From NCBI RefSeq assembly GCF_018449575.1, contig NZ_JAAVUT010000013.1, positions 1 through 64,000 on the forward strand: a stretch of 64,000 nucleotides of DNA. The letters are read 5' to 3'. Source of the stretch: Sodalis sp. dw_96 (GTDB lineage: Bacteria; Pseudomonadota; Gammaproteobacteria; Enterobacterales; Enterobacteriaceae). The notes under the pieces are model-generated. The model saw nothing but the letters and a program-made list of their open reading frames with translations, did not search any database and was not told the DNA's origin. Below, in pieces: positions 7,601-15,782 of the stretch (position 1 is the stretch's first letter; each line of letters starts with the position of its first letter). A program made the translations under genes and the position numbers.

Positions 7601-7790
7601 CATGTCCCGGGCATGTGTCGATGAAGTGCTTTTTTAAACATGTGGCCGGGATATGCTTATGGTATCGACACGTTCTGGCTACGTGTCGATAAAACGCGTT
7701 TTTTTAAACATGATGCCGTGACATGTTTATAGCATCGACATATTATGACTATATGTCGATGAAAACGGTTTTTATAAGCATATGAATTGG
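7601..7790. repeat. tandem 70-bp repeats with perfect 11-bp palindromes
   Basis: Three copies of a 70-base unit stand head to tail just before the Fic gene. Two carry perfect inverted repeats with 11-bp arms and a 7-base spacer: TATCGACACGT/ACGTGTCGATA at 7663-7691 and CATCGACATAT/ATATGTCGATG at 7733-7761. The first copy (about 7594-7624) is a degenerate version around TCCCGGG. The arms keep their pairing although their sequence differs between copies (compensating changes). Each hairpin is followed by a T run and AAACATG. The third unit leads directly into the Fic start codon. They may be operators, terminator-like RNA hairpins or a former mobile-element end. Confidence 0.75.
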
Positions 7791-8858
7791 AATCCAGAAA
7801 CCCCTCACAACGAGTTGCCGATACTGCCGCCTGAACTGGAGCGCGTTGAAACGCGCAGCGTACTCAAAGCGTGTATAAGTGCGCGCGCAGCAATCGCAGA
7901 GTTGAAAACTGCCGGTGAGTTGATCCCCGATCAAGGCTTGCTGATAAGCATCCTTCCGATGCTGGAAGCGAAAGATTCTTCGCGCATTGAGAATATCGTA
8001 ACTACCAGCGATCGGCTCTTTCAGTATGCTGACCACGCAGATGGCGCAGATCCGGCCACCAAAGAAGCGCTGCGCTATCGTACAGCGCTTTATGATGGTT
8101 ATACCCGCCTTAAGGACTATCCACTTTGCACAAACACAGCGGTAACTATCTGCACCAAATTACGCGCAGTGCAAACCGATATCAGGAAAACGCTGGGTAC
8201 GGGATTGCGTGATCAGAATAATAACGTGGTATATACGCCGCCGGTGGGTGAAGACGCCATTCGTAACTTACTGGCGAACTGGGAGCGGTTTATACACGGT
8301 GATGATGATTTAGATCCGCTGGTGAAAATGGCTATTGCACACTATCAGTTTGAGTGCATCCACCCGTTCCCGGACGGGAACGGGCGAACGGGTCGTATCC
8401 TGAATATCCTGTACCTGATTCAGACTGGATTGCTTTCGCTGCCTATACTGTATTTGTCCCGCTTCATCCTGGAGAGGCGTGATGATTACTACACCTTCCT
8501 GCGCAGGGTGACAGAAGAGGGTGACTGGGAATCGTGGATTTTATTTATGTTAGAGGCAGTGAGGAACACGTCTCGGTGGACGACTGATAAGATATCGGTT
8601 GTCAGAGAATTGATGGCAGAAACCACAGCATATGTGCGCGAGCAACTGCCGAAAATCTACACCCATGAACTTATCCAGGCGCTTTTTGCGCAGCCGTATT
8701 GCCGGATCGATAACCTTGTTGAACGAGGTGTGGCCAAACGCCAAACGGCATCAACATACCTCAAACAGTTAGTAACTATTGGCGTACTGGAAGAAATGAC
8801 TGCTGGCCGTGAAAAGCTGTATATCAACACCAGGCTGCTGCGTGAGTTGGGTCAGTAA
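7782..8858 (+). CDS. Fic family protein (AMP-transferase type)
   Basis: This 358-residue protein carries the complete Fic signature HPFPDGNGRTGR at residues 194-205. Its catalytic His, acidic residue and anion-binding GNGR loop are all intact. Such enzymes usually transfer AMP from ATP to hydroxyl side chains of target proteins. A preceding inhibitory-helix motif S-x3-E-N at residues 66-71 (SSRIEN) marks it as a self-inhibited class II Fic, whose own helix blocks ATP binding. The last 90 residues look like a winged helix (NLVERGVAKRQTASTYLKQL), so it may also bind DNA. The start is the ATG directly after the palindromic repeat array, which could be its own operator. It lies alone between IS and hipBA sequences. 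Confidence 0.85.
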   Translation: MNWNPETPHNELPILPPELERVETRSVLKACISARAAIAELKTAGELIPDQGLLISILPMLEAKDSSRIENIVTTSDRLFQYADHADGADPATKEALRYRTALYDGYTRLKDYPLCTNTAVTICTKLRAVQTDIRKTLGTGLRDQNNNVVYTPPVGEDAIRNLLANWERFIHGDDDLDPLVKMAIAHYQFECIHPFPDGNGRTGRILNILYLIQTGLLSLPILYLSRFILERRDDYYTFLRRVTEEGDWESWILFMLEAVRNTSRWTTDKISVVRELMAETTAYVREQLPKIYTHELIQALFAQPYCRIDNLVERGVAKRQTASTYLKQLVTIGVLEEMTAGREKLYINTRLLRELGQ

Positions 8859-9275
8859 CGTGGATGCTATGTAGTAAATACGCGTTGCTTATAAAATAGT
8901 CAGTATCAGCAGATGAGTACGTTTTGCATGCCGTCACGGGCAAAGTTCTCGGCGGTGGCATCAAGCATTTCTTGGCGCAAAGTGAGTGGCTGCCTGAGCG
9001 ACCATCTTTAATACGGTGGCAGTTACTCAGAATTATTTACCGGGCATGAGCGTACCCAGATCACTACTGTTTATTTGGGATGATAAGTCGGGTTTAAGAA
9101 TTTTGCTCAGACGCGGGAAATAGCGGTCAACCCACATTCAGTAGGGCTTTGTTCGACACTGAATTCAATTTTGTAATGGCTTTGGTAAACGCCTCGCAAG
9201 GTGATTGGTGCTCTTGTTTCCCAATTAACATTGTCGTCAGGAATATTCGCCCGATTATTCATTCATTTTCCAATT
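8859..9275. other. gene-free interval upstream of hipB
   Basis: I find no credible gene in these 417 bases. A 68-codon frame opening at 9149 has no ribosome site and runs through the HipB operators. The sequence looks like a patchwork of decayed island DNA. Confidence 0.4.
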
Positions 9276-9375
9276 TATCCCCTATAAGGGTTAAAGTTGG
9301 TTTAACCCCTATAGAGGTTAATATTGAATTTATCCCCTACAGAGGTTATTATTAAAATATCCGCTATAGGGGGTA
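9276..9375 (+). promoter_or_regulatory. four phased HipB-type operators
   Basis: Four copies of the HipB operator pattern TATCC-N8-GGATA occur at 9276-9293 (TATCC...GGTTA), 9303-9320 (TAACC...GGTTA), 9331-9348 (TATCC...GGTTA) and 9358-9375 (TATCC...GGGTA). All have the 8-base centre CCTAyArr or close to it. The spacing is 27, 28 and 27 bases, so they lie on nearly one face of the helix. The last ends 3 bases before the hipB ATG. E. coli hipBA also has four such sites. Autorepression by HipB is the expected role. Confidence 0.85.
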
Positions 9376-9378
9376 ATA

Positions 9379-9630
9379 ATGAAGGTGACATCTCCGGCAT
9401 CACTGGCCAGTACGGTCAGGGATCAACGTAAGCTTAACAAGCTGAGCCAGGTAAAAGCGGCTGAACGTGTTGGGATCAAGCAAACGACAGTATCTGATTT
9501 TGAAAATAAACCGGAATCGACCAAGCTGGAGACATTGTTCAAAATCCTTTCGTCTTTGGATCTGGAGCTTCATGTGGTGAAGCGTGGCGCAACACCGGAC
9601 GAAAAAATCGTCTGGAATAGGGAGTGGTAA
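9379..9630 (+). CDS. hipB: antitoxin HipB
   Basis: HipB is the DNA-binding antitoxin that represses hipBA and neutralises the HipA kinase. The 83-residue protein has the family plan: SPASLASTVRDQRKLNKLSQ, then a helix-turn-helix (AAERVGIKQTTVSDFENKPE), then TKLETLFKILSSLDLELHVV, and the C-terminal Trp that docks into HipA in E. coli (ends NREW). GGGGGTAATA before the ATG acts both as the last operator and as the ribosome site. Its toxin partner is a pseudogene, so HipB here is an orphan repressor, possibly kept for regulation of other sites. Confidence 0.9.
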   Translation: MKVTSPASLASTVRDQRKLNKLSQVKAAERVGIKQTTVSDFENKPESTKLETLFKILSSLDLELHVVKRGATPDEKIVWNREW

Positions 9631-9660
9631 GAGAAGAGGACATCGGCACTGACAGTCGCG

Positions 9661-10382
9661 ATGAATAGCGTTGTTGTTGGTACGCTGTACCGGGATGGCA
9701 GCGGTGCGATGTTATTTCAATACACGCCTGAATGGCTGTCTGAGCCTGGCTCGCGTGCTAGCCTCTCCAGCATGGCAGGATCAAAGGGAAGGAAGTATTG
9801 AATTTCTTCAGTAATTTGCTGCCGGATTTTGAGGCAATTATCGCCAGGATGCAGGCCCGGTTTCATGTTAAAACGGCATACCCCTTTGACTTGCTGGCAA
9901 GCGTTGGGCGCGATTGTGTAGGGGCGGTTCAGCTTTATCCCCAGGGAATTGATATTGCTTCGGTCATGGATACTCTTGCGGAGCACCTGGATGATATCCA
10001 GATTGAAGCACTGCTCGACGGTTATCAAACCTCTCCATTAGGGATGACGGGGGGAGATGATTTCCGGATTTCATTGTCAGGAGCCCAGGAGAAAACGGCT
10101 CTGCTTTGGTATCAAGGCCGCTGGCAGAGGCCACATGGCAGCACGCCGACCAGCCATATATTCAAGCTACCTATTGGCATGATAGCGCAGAACCACATCA
10201 ATCTGAGCGAAAGCTGAGAGAATGGATGGTTATGTTCTCGCATCGCCAGTGCATTCGGATTTCCCGTCGCCAGTGCCGATCTGGCTGTATTTGGTCAAAA
10301 AAAGGTGCTAATTGTCCAACGTTTTGATCGGCGATGGTCCAAAGACGGCTGGTTAATGCGATTGCCGGTTATCCTTAAATAA
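9661..10382 (+). pseudogene. hipA: HipA serine/threonine kinase toxin, decayed
   Basis: HipA phosphorylates glutamyl-tRNA synthetase. The N-terminal part is readable as MNSVVVGTLYRDG and YTPEWLSEPGSRASLS, then the frame is lost near 9785. It resumes as NFFSNLLPDFEAIIARMQAR, PFDLLASVGRDCVGAVQL, DFRISLSGAQEKTALL and TPTSHIFKLPIGM. An in-frame TGA at 10215-10217 follows ...LSES. The same frame then continues ENGWLCSRIASAFGFPVASA and QRFDRRWSKDGW to a TAA at 10380-10382. The catalytic C-terminal half with the DxHxKN loop is absent. At least two internal lesions and a truncation make this a dead toxin gene. Confidence 0.88.
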
Positions 10383-10640
10383 AATGGCTTACCCCCTGCT
10401 AGCAGGGTGCTTAAAGTCAATGTCCTACGTTGAAATTTGCAGCAGTCGACCTTTATAACAGTGCTAAAAATTTAACCTCTGCACATATCAATCATACTAA
10501 TTTTAGCAATATAACATTTTTTGCTAATTAATATTATCACCAATTTAGTCCAATCCCTTGGAATGATATTCATTTGTCTTTACGGCGAAATAAAAAAACA
10601 GCATAATAACCGGATGAATGTAAAAGGGACTTTTTAAAAT

Positions 10641-11132
10641 ATGGCTATACCAATTTATTTATGGCTTTATGATAATATAGGAAATCAGATAAAGGGTTCA
10701 GTAAATGTTCTAAGCCGTAATCATAGCATTGAGGTTGTGGCTTTACGTCATATGATTGAACTGCCCACTGATCTACATACAGGAAATATTACTGGTACAA
10801 GGATACATCAGCCTGTTAGTTTTGATAAAGAAATAGATTCTTCATCTCCCTACATTTATCAAGCTTTAACACAGGGAAGAACGCTTAAATCCGCTGAGTT
10901 CAAATATTATCGCATTAATGGTGCTGGTTATGAGGAACACTATTTCTCCTTGATTTTAGATGGCGTAAAAGTCGAATCTACTACATCCCTAATGTATGAT
11001 ATTTATGATGCATATGGAGAAAAAAGAAATCATATCGAATGTGTTGATTTGGACTATGAAAAAATAACATGGCTTTGCGTTGATGGAAACATCAGGCATA
11101 CAGATAGCATAAATGAATGTTCAGCCGCTTAG
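10641..11132 (+). CDS. hcp: Hcp-family type VI secretion protein
   Basis: The 163-residue protein has the Hcp1 pattern throughout: MAIPIYLWLYDNIGNQIKGS, then TGTRIHQPVSFDKEIDSSSP, YIYQALTQGRTLKSAEFKYY and YEKITWLCVDGNIRHTDS. Hcp forms hexameric rings that stack into the inner tube of the type VI secretion apparatus and carry small effectors in the ring lumen. No other type VI genes (tssB/C, clpV, vgrG) are in the window, so this is an orphan hcp, the usual form of an effector cassette. Only 19 bases separate it from a peptidoglycan-targeting effector-like gene with its own ribosome site (AAAGGAGAT). AT-rich codon use suggests transfer. Confidence 0.9.
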   Translation: MAIPIYLWLYDNIGNQIKGSVNVLSRNHSIEVVALRHMIELPTDLHTGNITGTRIHQPVSFDKEIDSSSPYIYQALTQGRTLKSAEFKYYRINGAGYEEHYFSLILDGVKVESTTSLMYDIYDAYGEKRNHIECVDLDYEKITWLCVDGNIRHTDSINECSAA

Positions 11133-11151
11133 TCAAAAGGAGATATAATAT

Positions 11152-11511
11152 ATGACATGGACGTACAAACAAAGCACTGGGGAGCTTTTTTATAACGGTA
11201 ACTTTATTGAAAAAGGTTACTCGGGGCGAATGACGAATAAAAATAACCCGGATCGACAGCAGGTAAAAGGATTGGGGCCTCTACCCAGAGGTACATATTG
11301 CATAGCCGGACAAACGAGATCCAAAGGTCCCATGACAATCGTACTTTCGCAAGTATCAGGTGATACATTTGGCCGTAATGCTTTTCGCATTCATGGGGAA
11401 AGGGTGCAAGGCGTTCCGGGTTGGGCTTCTGAGGGATGTATCATTGTTGGCCCGGGAACAAGGCGACGCATTCTTGATTCTAATGATACAGTTCTGGAAG
11501 TGATAAGATGA
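11152..11511 (+). CDS. Tlde1-like (DUF2778) type VI effector, L,D-transpeptidase fold
   Basis: The 119-residue protein starts MTWTYKQSTGELFYNGNFIE, typical of DUF2778/Tlde1. It ends with the transpeptidase signature: FRIHG (His81) and ASEGCIIVG (Ser93, Gly95, Cys96). Cys96 and His81 would be the catalytic pair. In Salmonella, Tlde1 acts in the periplasm of target bacteria and cleaves or edits peptidoglycan tetrapeptides. There is no signal peptide, as expected for cargo loaded through Hcp. The start follows AAAGGAGAT at the right distance. The gene lies between hcp and an overlapping exported-protein gene, which completes the delivery/effector/immunity order. Confidence 0.85.
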   Translation: MTWTYKQSTGELFYNGNFIEKGYSGRMTNKNNPDRQQVKGLGPLPRGTYCIAGQTRSKGPMTIVLSQVSGDTFGRNAFRIHGERVQGVPGWASEGCIIVGPGTRRRILDSNDTVLEVIR

Positions 11512-12059
11512 AAATTTCTATTTTCAGTTTTCTTTTCTTATTCTTGTCCATCGCCCATGCCATGTGCCCTGAGTCCCTCAAATATGCACATAGGGATCAA
11601 ATTGAAAGATTATTATCAAATCGCCAAAATTTTCTTGAATTAATAGAAGGTGTGCATGAGGCAGATAAAGAATGGCTAATGGTTGTTCCAAATATTGTGG
11701 GGTATGTAAGCGCGGAACAAAGTAATAGTTTGAGAGATGCGTTAATACACTCACTTCTATTTTCTACGAATGAAAGTTTAACTGCCCTTCATGCTATTGA
11801 TAAGGAAATAATCAAATATGGCCATTCATCAGTTAGAGATAAACTCGGTACCGACTCTGTTTGTGCCTATATGATCAATACGGAAAAATATGATAGAAAA
11901 TCCTTTTTTGGATATTACCTAAAAGCAAAAGAAAATCTTATTAAATCTGGCGTAAGAGGCAAAAACTGCCTGGAATTAATGGACAGTTCGGTTGAAGAAA
12001 CGCTTTATGAAGAAAAGATTGGATGTTTGACTTGGGGGAAAGAGAAATATGCTTTTTGA
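11508..12059 (+). CDS. periplasmic immunity protein of the Tlde1-like effector (predicted)
   Basis: The gene begins in an ATGA overlap with the effector stop. The 183-residue product has a clear Sec signal peptide (MKISIFSFLFLFLSIAHA, cut before MCPES) and a mature helical part with Cys residues at about 19, 122, 155 and 172. Periplasmic location is what an antidote to a peptidoglycan-cutting effector needs, and Tldi1 genes occupy this place. The sequence itself is not one I can match to Tldi1 with certainty, so the function rests on position, overlap and signal peptide. Confidence 0.75.
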   Translation: MKISIFSFLFLFLSIAHAMCPESLKYAHRDQIERLLSNRQNFLELIEGVHEADKEWLMVVPNIVGYVSAEQSNSLRDALIHSLLFSTNESLTALHAIDKEIIKYGHSSVRDKLGTDSVCAYMINTEKYDRKSFFGYYLKAKENLIKSGVRGKNCLELMDSSVEETLYEEKIGCLTWGKEKYAF

Positions 12060-12212
12060 TATTTATCTCTATGATAAATTACTCTCCAATTTAGTGCGGG
12101 GAGATATCTGACTAAGCAACAGTTGGGTAGATTCAGCATCACTTTACAGGCAATATTATGTTTGAGTGGATTCACTGTGTTGCCAAGTTAAATAATATTT
12201 CAAATGTAAATA

Positions 12213-12401
12213 TTAGACTTTACTTTTTTGTACGGTTTCTTTTTTGAAAAAACGGGAATTAAAATTGCCCTTTTTAGTCAGAATCTTCGCATCAACAAGC
12301 ATGTCAAACCTTTCCTGAGTAGTTAATTTTTTTGCTGATTCTTTAGCTGACTTGAGTAACTCTTCACTATTGATATAAGTTCTTCTCTTGCATTTCGTCA
12401 A
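12213..12401 (-). CDS. small basic hypothetical protein
   Basis: A 62-residue Lys-rich protein with helical heptads (NSEELLKSAKESAKKLTTQE) and a C-terminal FNSRFFKK. It would start at TTG, with no strong ribosome site. The same frame upstream, between two stops, reads KDYDSKTRAQTHYFIYCAED, so the present gene may be the lower part of a broken two-gene unit. The 311 bases to the next gene hold GGGGTAA...TTACCCC (12500-12525), an inverted repeat that could be its operator. No family recognised. Confidence 0.35.
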   Translation of the reverse strand: MTKCKRRTYINSEELLKSAKESAKKLTTQERFDMLVDAKILTKKGNFNSRFFKKETVQKSKV

Positions 12402-12712
12402 TCATTAATCGTTGCCATCTTCTGCACAGTAGATAAAATAATGAGTTTGAGCACGTGTTTTACTATCGTAATCTTTAAAGAGGGCAATCTGCTCTGTTAA
12501 AGGGGGTAAAATTCAAGAAAATTACCCCGTTTATTTGATTCATTATCCCCTTTAGGCAAAACCAGGCGTTTGCAATGAAATGCCTTGTATGAGGGCCAAT
12601 TTCATCATGGATAAGGGAAAGGGGTTTTGGGTTGATCGTTCTATCTGTTTTTACAAGGGCAAATCAAACCGCTCACCCTGAACAGTGCCACCCGCTACCA
12701 CTCAGGGGGCCA
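12402..12712. other. interval with inverted repeat
   Basis: No complete gene is seen. It holds the GGGGTAA/TTACCCC inverted repeat and a second TATCCCCTTTAGG near 12544-12556 that resembles half of the HipB-type operators at 9.3 kb. This may be a trace of a related toxin-antitoxin promoter. Confidence 0.3.
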
Positions 12713-13213
12713 TCAAGGCACCCATTCCCAGTCTTTCTTTACCTTTTCCACTTCCGCAATCAGCTTCACCCCTTTGCTGGTACGCACCCAGCGAGGGGCT
12801 TTCAGTTCGCTGGCGAAGTAGCTAACGAGTTCGAACATCAACCCAATCAGGGTTTGCTCCATTTCCGGCGTTACCACCCGGTTTGTCAAAAGACGCGCCA
12901 GCGTCAGACAATATTCGCAGAGCAGATCGGCATCGGGTTCAAAACCAAGCTTCGGCGATGGGAGTTCATCAACGGTAAGGCTTTCCATCACATGAGGCGG
13001 AAGGGGGTCATTCATGGTAGGCAGCAGCGTTGCCAGGCAGTCTGCCAGCCGGACGTAGAGCGCCTGCCGCTGCATGGGTTCGTCGACCTCCAGCAGGGTT
13101 TCGGCAAATTGTTCGCTATAGTCAGCCAGCAGGGTGAAATCCGTTTCAACGCTGAAGGGTATGGCAAGCAGCGCATCGGTGCGCTGCCGTGAAGATGACG
13201 TAAATGTAGGCAT
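12713..13213 (-). CDS. hypothetical protein of P4-satellite-like island
   Basis: The 166-residue acidic, mostly helical protein (MPTFTSSSRQRTDALLAI, later LLADYSEQFAETLLEVDEP) has no signal peptide or membrane segment. It starts at an ATG 9 bases after a run of AACTAGCGAGA-type leader. The 330 bases upstream hold the two strong hairpins and the short frame PERVGLFLTSVYLDGGFKL, which I associate with the immunity/ash leader region of P4-like satellite phages. This suggests the gene is the first one behind such a leader. Its function is unknown. Confidence 0.55.
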   Translation of the reverse strand: MPTFTSSSRQRTDALLAIPFSVETDFTLLADYSEQFAETLLEVDEPMQRQALYVRLADCLATLLPTMNDPLPPHVMESLTVDELPSPKLGFEPDADLLCEYCLTLARLLTNRVVTPEMEQTLIGLMFELVSYFASELKAPRWVRTSKGVKLIAEVEKVKKDWEWVP

Positions 13214-13545
13214 AAAAATCTCGCTAGTTTCTTTGAGTTAAAAACAACAACACCAAAAATTATGGTGCCGGGAGGCTCAAAACGGTCTAGCGAACCGCGG
13301 ACTTATTTCCCCGAAGGGTATTGTATTAGTCGCCCTCCCGACGTTAATCGGGCAGCTTGAACCCTCCGTCTAAATAGACGGAGGTCAAAAAAAGGCCAAC
13401 TCTTTCGGGGCTGGTCCTGGCCGCGCTAGACGAGGTTTTGAGTCCTCTATTGGATAGGCTATAACAAGTCGCAGTGGAAATCAACGATAACTTATTGATA
13501 ATACAAATGTCTTCCTGTATACCCCCGACATTTAAGTCCCGCAAG
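13214..13545 (-). other. structured leader resembling P4-satellite immunity region
   Basis: On the minus strand this stretch contains a perfect 22-base hairpin, CCTCCGTCTA-TT-TAGACGGAGG (13363-13384). Next comes GCCCGATTAACGTCGGGAGGGC (about 13342-13363), then ACCCTTCGGGG. A short overlapping frame (13344-13544) ends TSPERVGLFLTSVYLDGGFK. This dense set of small hairpins in front of a gene is the look of the CI-RNA/ash leader in P4-like elements. Recognition is from memory of that arrangement, not alignment. Confidence 0.4.
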
Positions 13546-13653
13546 CAGGGGCTGATTCTCGCAGATTGGTGTACCGGCGGTCAGCACCGGCCTAGGACCG
13601 GAGTGTCCATAGATCACATTTGTTTAGTTAATCGGGATTACCCCGCTATCAGC

Positions 13654-13710
13654 CGTGGGAACAAACTCAGTGGTGTCATTTGAGCGCATGGGTGCGCGAA
13701 TAGTATTGCG
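13654..13710 (-). pseudogene. chemoreceptor 5' fragment
   Basis: Read on the minus strand, the stretch gives [11 protein letters not shown], nearly the same as [12 protein letters not shown] in the chemoreceptor at 17861-19516 (there at about residue 34-45). About 45 bases are alike at DNA level. It is a scrap of a second receptor gene left beside IS3-type sequence. Confidence 0.5.
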
Positions 13711-13715
13711 TGGGA

Positions 13716-13815
13716 AATCCTGCGTGTGGCTTACGGTTTTCACCTCTGGGCTAATAAACTCATTAACGTGGGTGATTCATGACAAAACCGATGGCTATAA
13801 AAAAATAAGCCGCGG
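13716..13815 (+). mobile_element. IS3-family left-end remnant
   Basis: The 100 bases ending MTKPMAIKK then TAA are a mutated copy of 19830-19935, the leader and first codons of an IS3-type orfA. They share CTAATAAACT, GTGATnCATGA and AATAAGCCGCGGA. Only the leader and some ten codons remain. Confidence 0.5.
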
Positions 13816-14005
13816 AGGGACCTTTCCTAATAATTGGATAAATATGCAAAATAACATTGAAAAATATGATTTTTTCCTCTTGCCTACGGAAGGCGGTTCT
13901 GACAAATTAGGAGCCATTCGAAGAGTGAGAAAACAGCTTTTAGTTTTGATGCGCCGAACCTATTCTTTTCTCTTCCTATCCTAATTGCGGACTAGGAGAA
14001 TTGTT

Positions 14006-14203
14006 ATGCCCAGCCTTATCGATACTGCCATCCGGCAGGCGGAGAAGCGCTTGCAATTGAGCGGGAAGCAAGAAATCCTAACCGACGGCGAAAAACGCGT
14101 AATCGGTTGGCCCGCTGTCGTTCCAAAGCCCATATTAAAACGTGCAGGCATGGTCAAATGGGACAAGTTTGTGACAGCGATGCACTTGAAGGTGTCTGCA
14201 TGA
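14006..14203 (+). CDS. small hypothetical protein upstream of YhcG-type nuclease
   Basis: A 65-residue basic protein (MPSLIDTAIRQAEKRLQLSG, then PKPILKRAGMVKWDKF). The ATG at 14006 has AGGAG 9 bases upstream. Its TGA overlaps the ATG of the nuclease gene as ATGA, so the two are translationally coupled and likely work together. I do not know the family. The helical N-terminus and the basic end would fit a small partner or inhibitor of the nuclease. Base composition matches the nuclease gene and not the AT-rich DNA to the left, so the pair moved as a unit. Confidence 0.6.
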   Translation: MPSLIDTAIRQAEKRLQLSGKQEILTDGEKRVIGWPAVVPKPILKRAGMVKWDKFVTAMHLKVSA

Positions 14204-15540
14204 GCACTCGGCGCTCCAAGTCTGTCACTCCTCGTGCCACGAACACGGGGCGGGCTGTCGAGATCGACGCACAAAGCTATTTTGCCTTCGTCAACGACCT
14301 TAAGAATAAGATTGTCCAAGCCAGGCACCGCGCCAGCCTTTCTGTGAATCGAGAGTTGATTCTGCTCTACTGGACTATCGGAAGTGATATTTTGGCACGG
14401 CAAAAGCGGGAGGGTTGGGGTGCCAAGGTTATCGATCATTTGGCCGACGATCTCGGGCGCGCTTTTCCCGAGATGACGGGGCTGTCCGCCCGCAATCTAA
14501 AATATATGCGTGCATTTGCGCAAGCCTGGCCCGATGGCGAATTTGTGCAACAGGTTGTTGCACAATTACCCTGGGGCCATAACGTCCGCCTTCTCGACGC
14601 CGTCAAGCCGTCTGAGGAGAGGGCTTGGTATGCCCGGCAAGCGATCGAACATGGTTGGAGCCGCAACGTTCTCACCCACCAGATCGGCAGCAATCTTTTT
14701 GTCCGTCAAGGCAATGCGATGACCAACTTCTCGCGGACCCTCCCGGCCGACCAATCCGAGCTTGCCCAACAAATCATTAAGGACCCCTATACATTTGATT
14801 TCCTTGCGCTTGGCCCTGAAATGCTGGAGCGTGATCTCGAACGCGGTCTGATCGAGCATCTGCGGTTGCTCATTCTGGAACTCGGAAAGGGATTTGCCTT
14901 CGTCGGCAGTCAATATCACCTCCAGATTGGTGGTCAGGATTACTATCTCGATCTCCTCTTCTATCATTTGCGCTTGCGCTGTTTCGTGGTGATCGAGTTG
15001 AAGATAGAGGACTTCAAGCCCGAGTTCGCGGGGAAAATGAATTTCTACCTTTCAGCCGTGGATGATCAGCTACGCCACCTTGATGACAAGCCGACCATCG
15101 GCATCATCTTGTGCAAGGGACGCAACGAAGTCATAGTCGAATATGCTTTACGAGATTCTACTAAGCCGATGGGTGTTGCTCAGTATCAAATCTCTGAGGC
15201 CCTACCACCTCAGTTTGAAGAGGATCTTCCGACGCTCACAGAATTCGCGCGCGAATTCCCGCTGATGTCGCTGGTCAAACTTCGCATCGAAATCGAGCGC
15301 GCACTTCGCAAATTCGCTGAGAAAAGGGGCATCGCCTTCGATCGGCCAACTGGCATCATGGATATGTTGCGAGACCTGCGACAGCAGGGAGCCATGCCCG
15401 CCAGCACCGAGCAGATGCTTGGCGCGTTGAGCGTCATGAACGAAGCTTCACATAGTGTGGATGTGGATGCAGATGCGGCAACGCGTGCCGTTGACATTGG
15501 CACGTTGTTCCTAGCCGAGCTCACAACCACCGATGACTGA
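14200..15540 (+). CDS. DUF1016/YhcG-type PD-(D/E)XK nuclease with HEPN-like C-terminus
   Basis: The 446-residue protein has the N-terminal DUF1016 domain (SVNRELILLYWTIGSDILAR, FPEMTGLSARNLKYMRAFAQ) and the nuclease core. The core runs YYLDLLFYHLRLRCFVVIEL to ELKIEDFKPE, giving the D...ExK catalytic triad of the PD-(D/E)XK fold. The family is linked to defence islands and to DNA or R-loop processing. After about residue 355 comes an extra helical domain (IEIERALRKFAEKRG...MLGALSVMNEASHSVDVD) that looks like a degenerate HEPN/DUF4145-type module, where an R-N-x-x-H would be expected. The start is the ATG at 14200 in overlap with the preceding small gene. A longer frame from 14107 only reads through that gene. 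Confidence 0.8.
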   Translation: MSTRRSKSVTPRATNTGRAVEIDAQSYFAFVNDLKNKIVQARHRASLSVNRELILLYWTIGSDILARQKREGWGAKVIDHLADDLGRAFPEMTGLSARNLKYMRAFAQAWPDGEFVQQVVAQLPWGHNVRLLDAVKPSEERAWYARQAIEHGWSRNVLTHQIGSNLFVRQGNAMTNFSRTLPADQSELAQQIIKDPYTFDFLALGPEMLERDLERGLIEHLRLLILELGKGFAFVGSQYHLQIGGQDYYLDLLFYHLRLRCFVVIELKIEDFKPEFAGKMNFYLSAVDDQLRHLDDKPTIGIILCKGRNEVIVEYALRDSTKPMGVAQYQISEALPPQFEEDLPTLTEFAREFPLMSLVKLRIEIERALRKFAEKRGIAFDRPTGIMDMLRDLRQQGAMPASTEQMLGALSVMNEASHSVDVDADAATRAVDIGTLFLAELTTTDD

Positions 15541-15782
15541 ATGTATTAACCTCCGGATGATCCAGACACGTTGACTTGATGACGTCTCTTCAGTACAGCC
15601 AAATTTAGAGGTGATCTGCAAGGAGAGTCGCACAGCCATACTTGCACGATCACGAGCCGCGTAGAAATTGAAAGTTATTTAAACATTCTAATGGTTGATA
15701 GCTTATCCCATGGGTTGTTGGCCAGTCGCGAAACAATTGGCCGTTTATTCAGCGGGAATAGTCAGATCTGAGCTAATACATA

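Noticed and set aside
7601-7790. The 70-bp repeats as a CRISPR array
   Set aside because: Units are adjacent without unique spacers, there are only about 2.5 of them, they are imperfect, and no cas genes are near.
12632-13192. A 186-codon plus-strand frame opposite the 12.7-13.2 kb gene
   Set aside because: Its composition (Gln, Arg and His rich) is that of an antisense shadow and it has no ribosome site. The minus-strand frame has a better start and leader.
14436-15530. Minus-strand frames over the YhcG-type nuclease
   Set aside because: The plus-strand frame carries the DUF1016 and PD-(D/E)XK motifs end to end.
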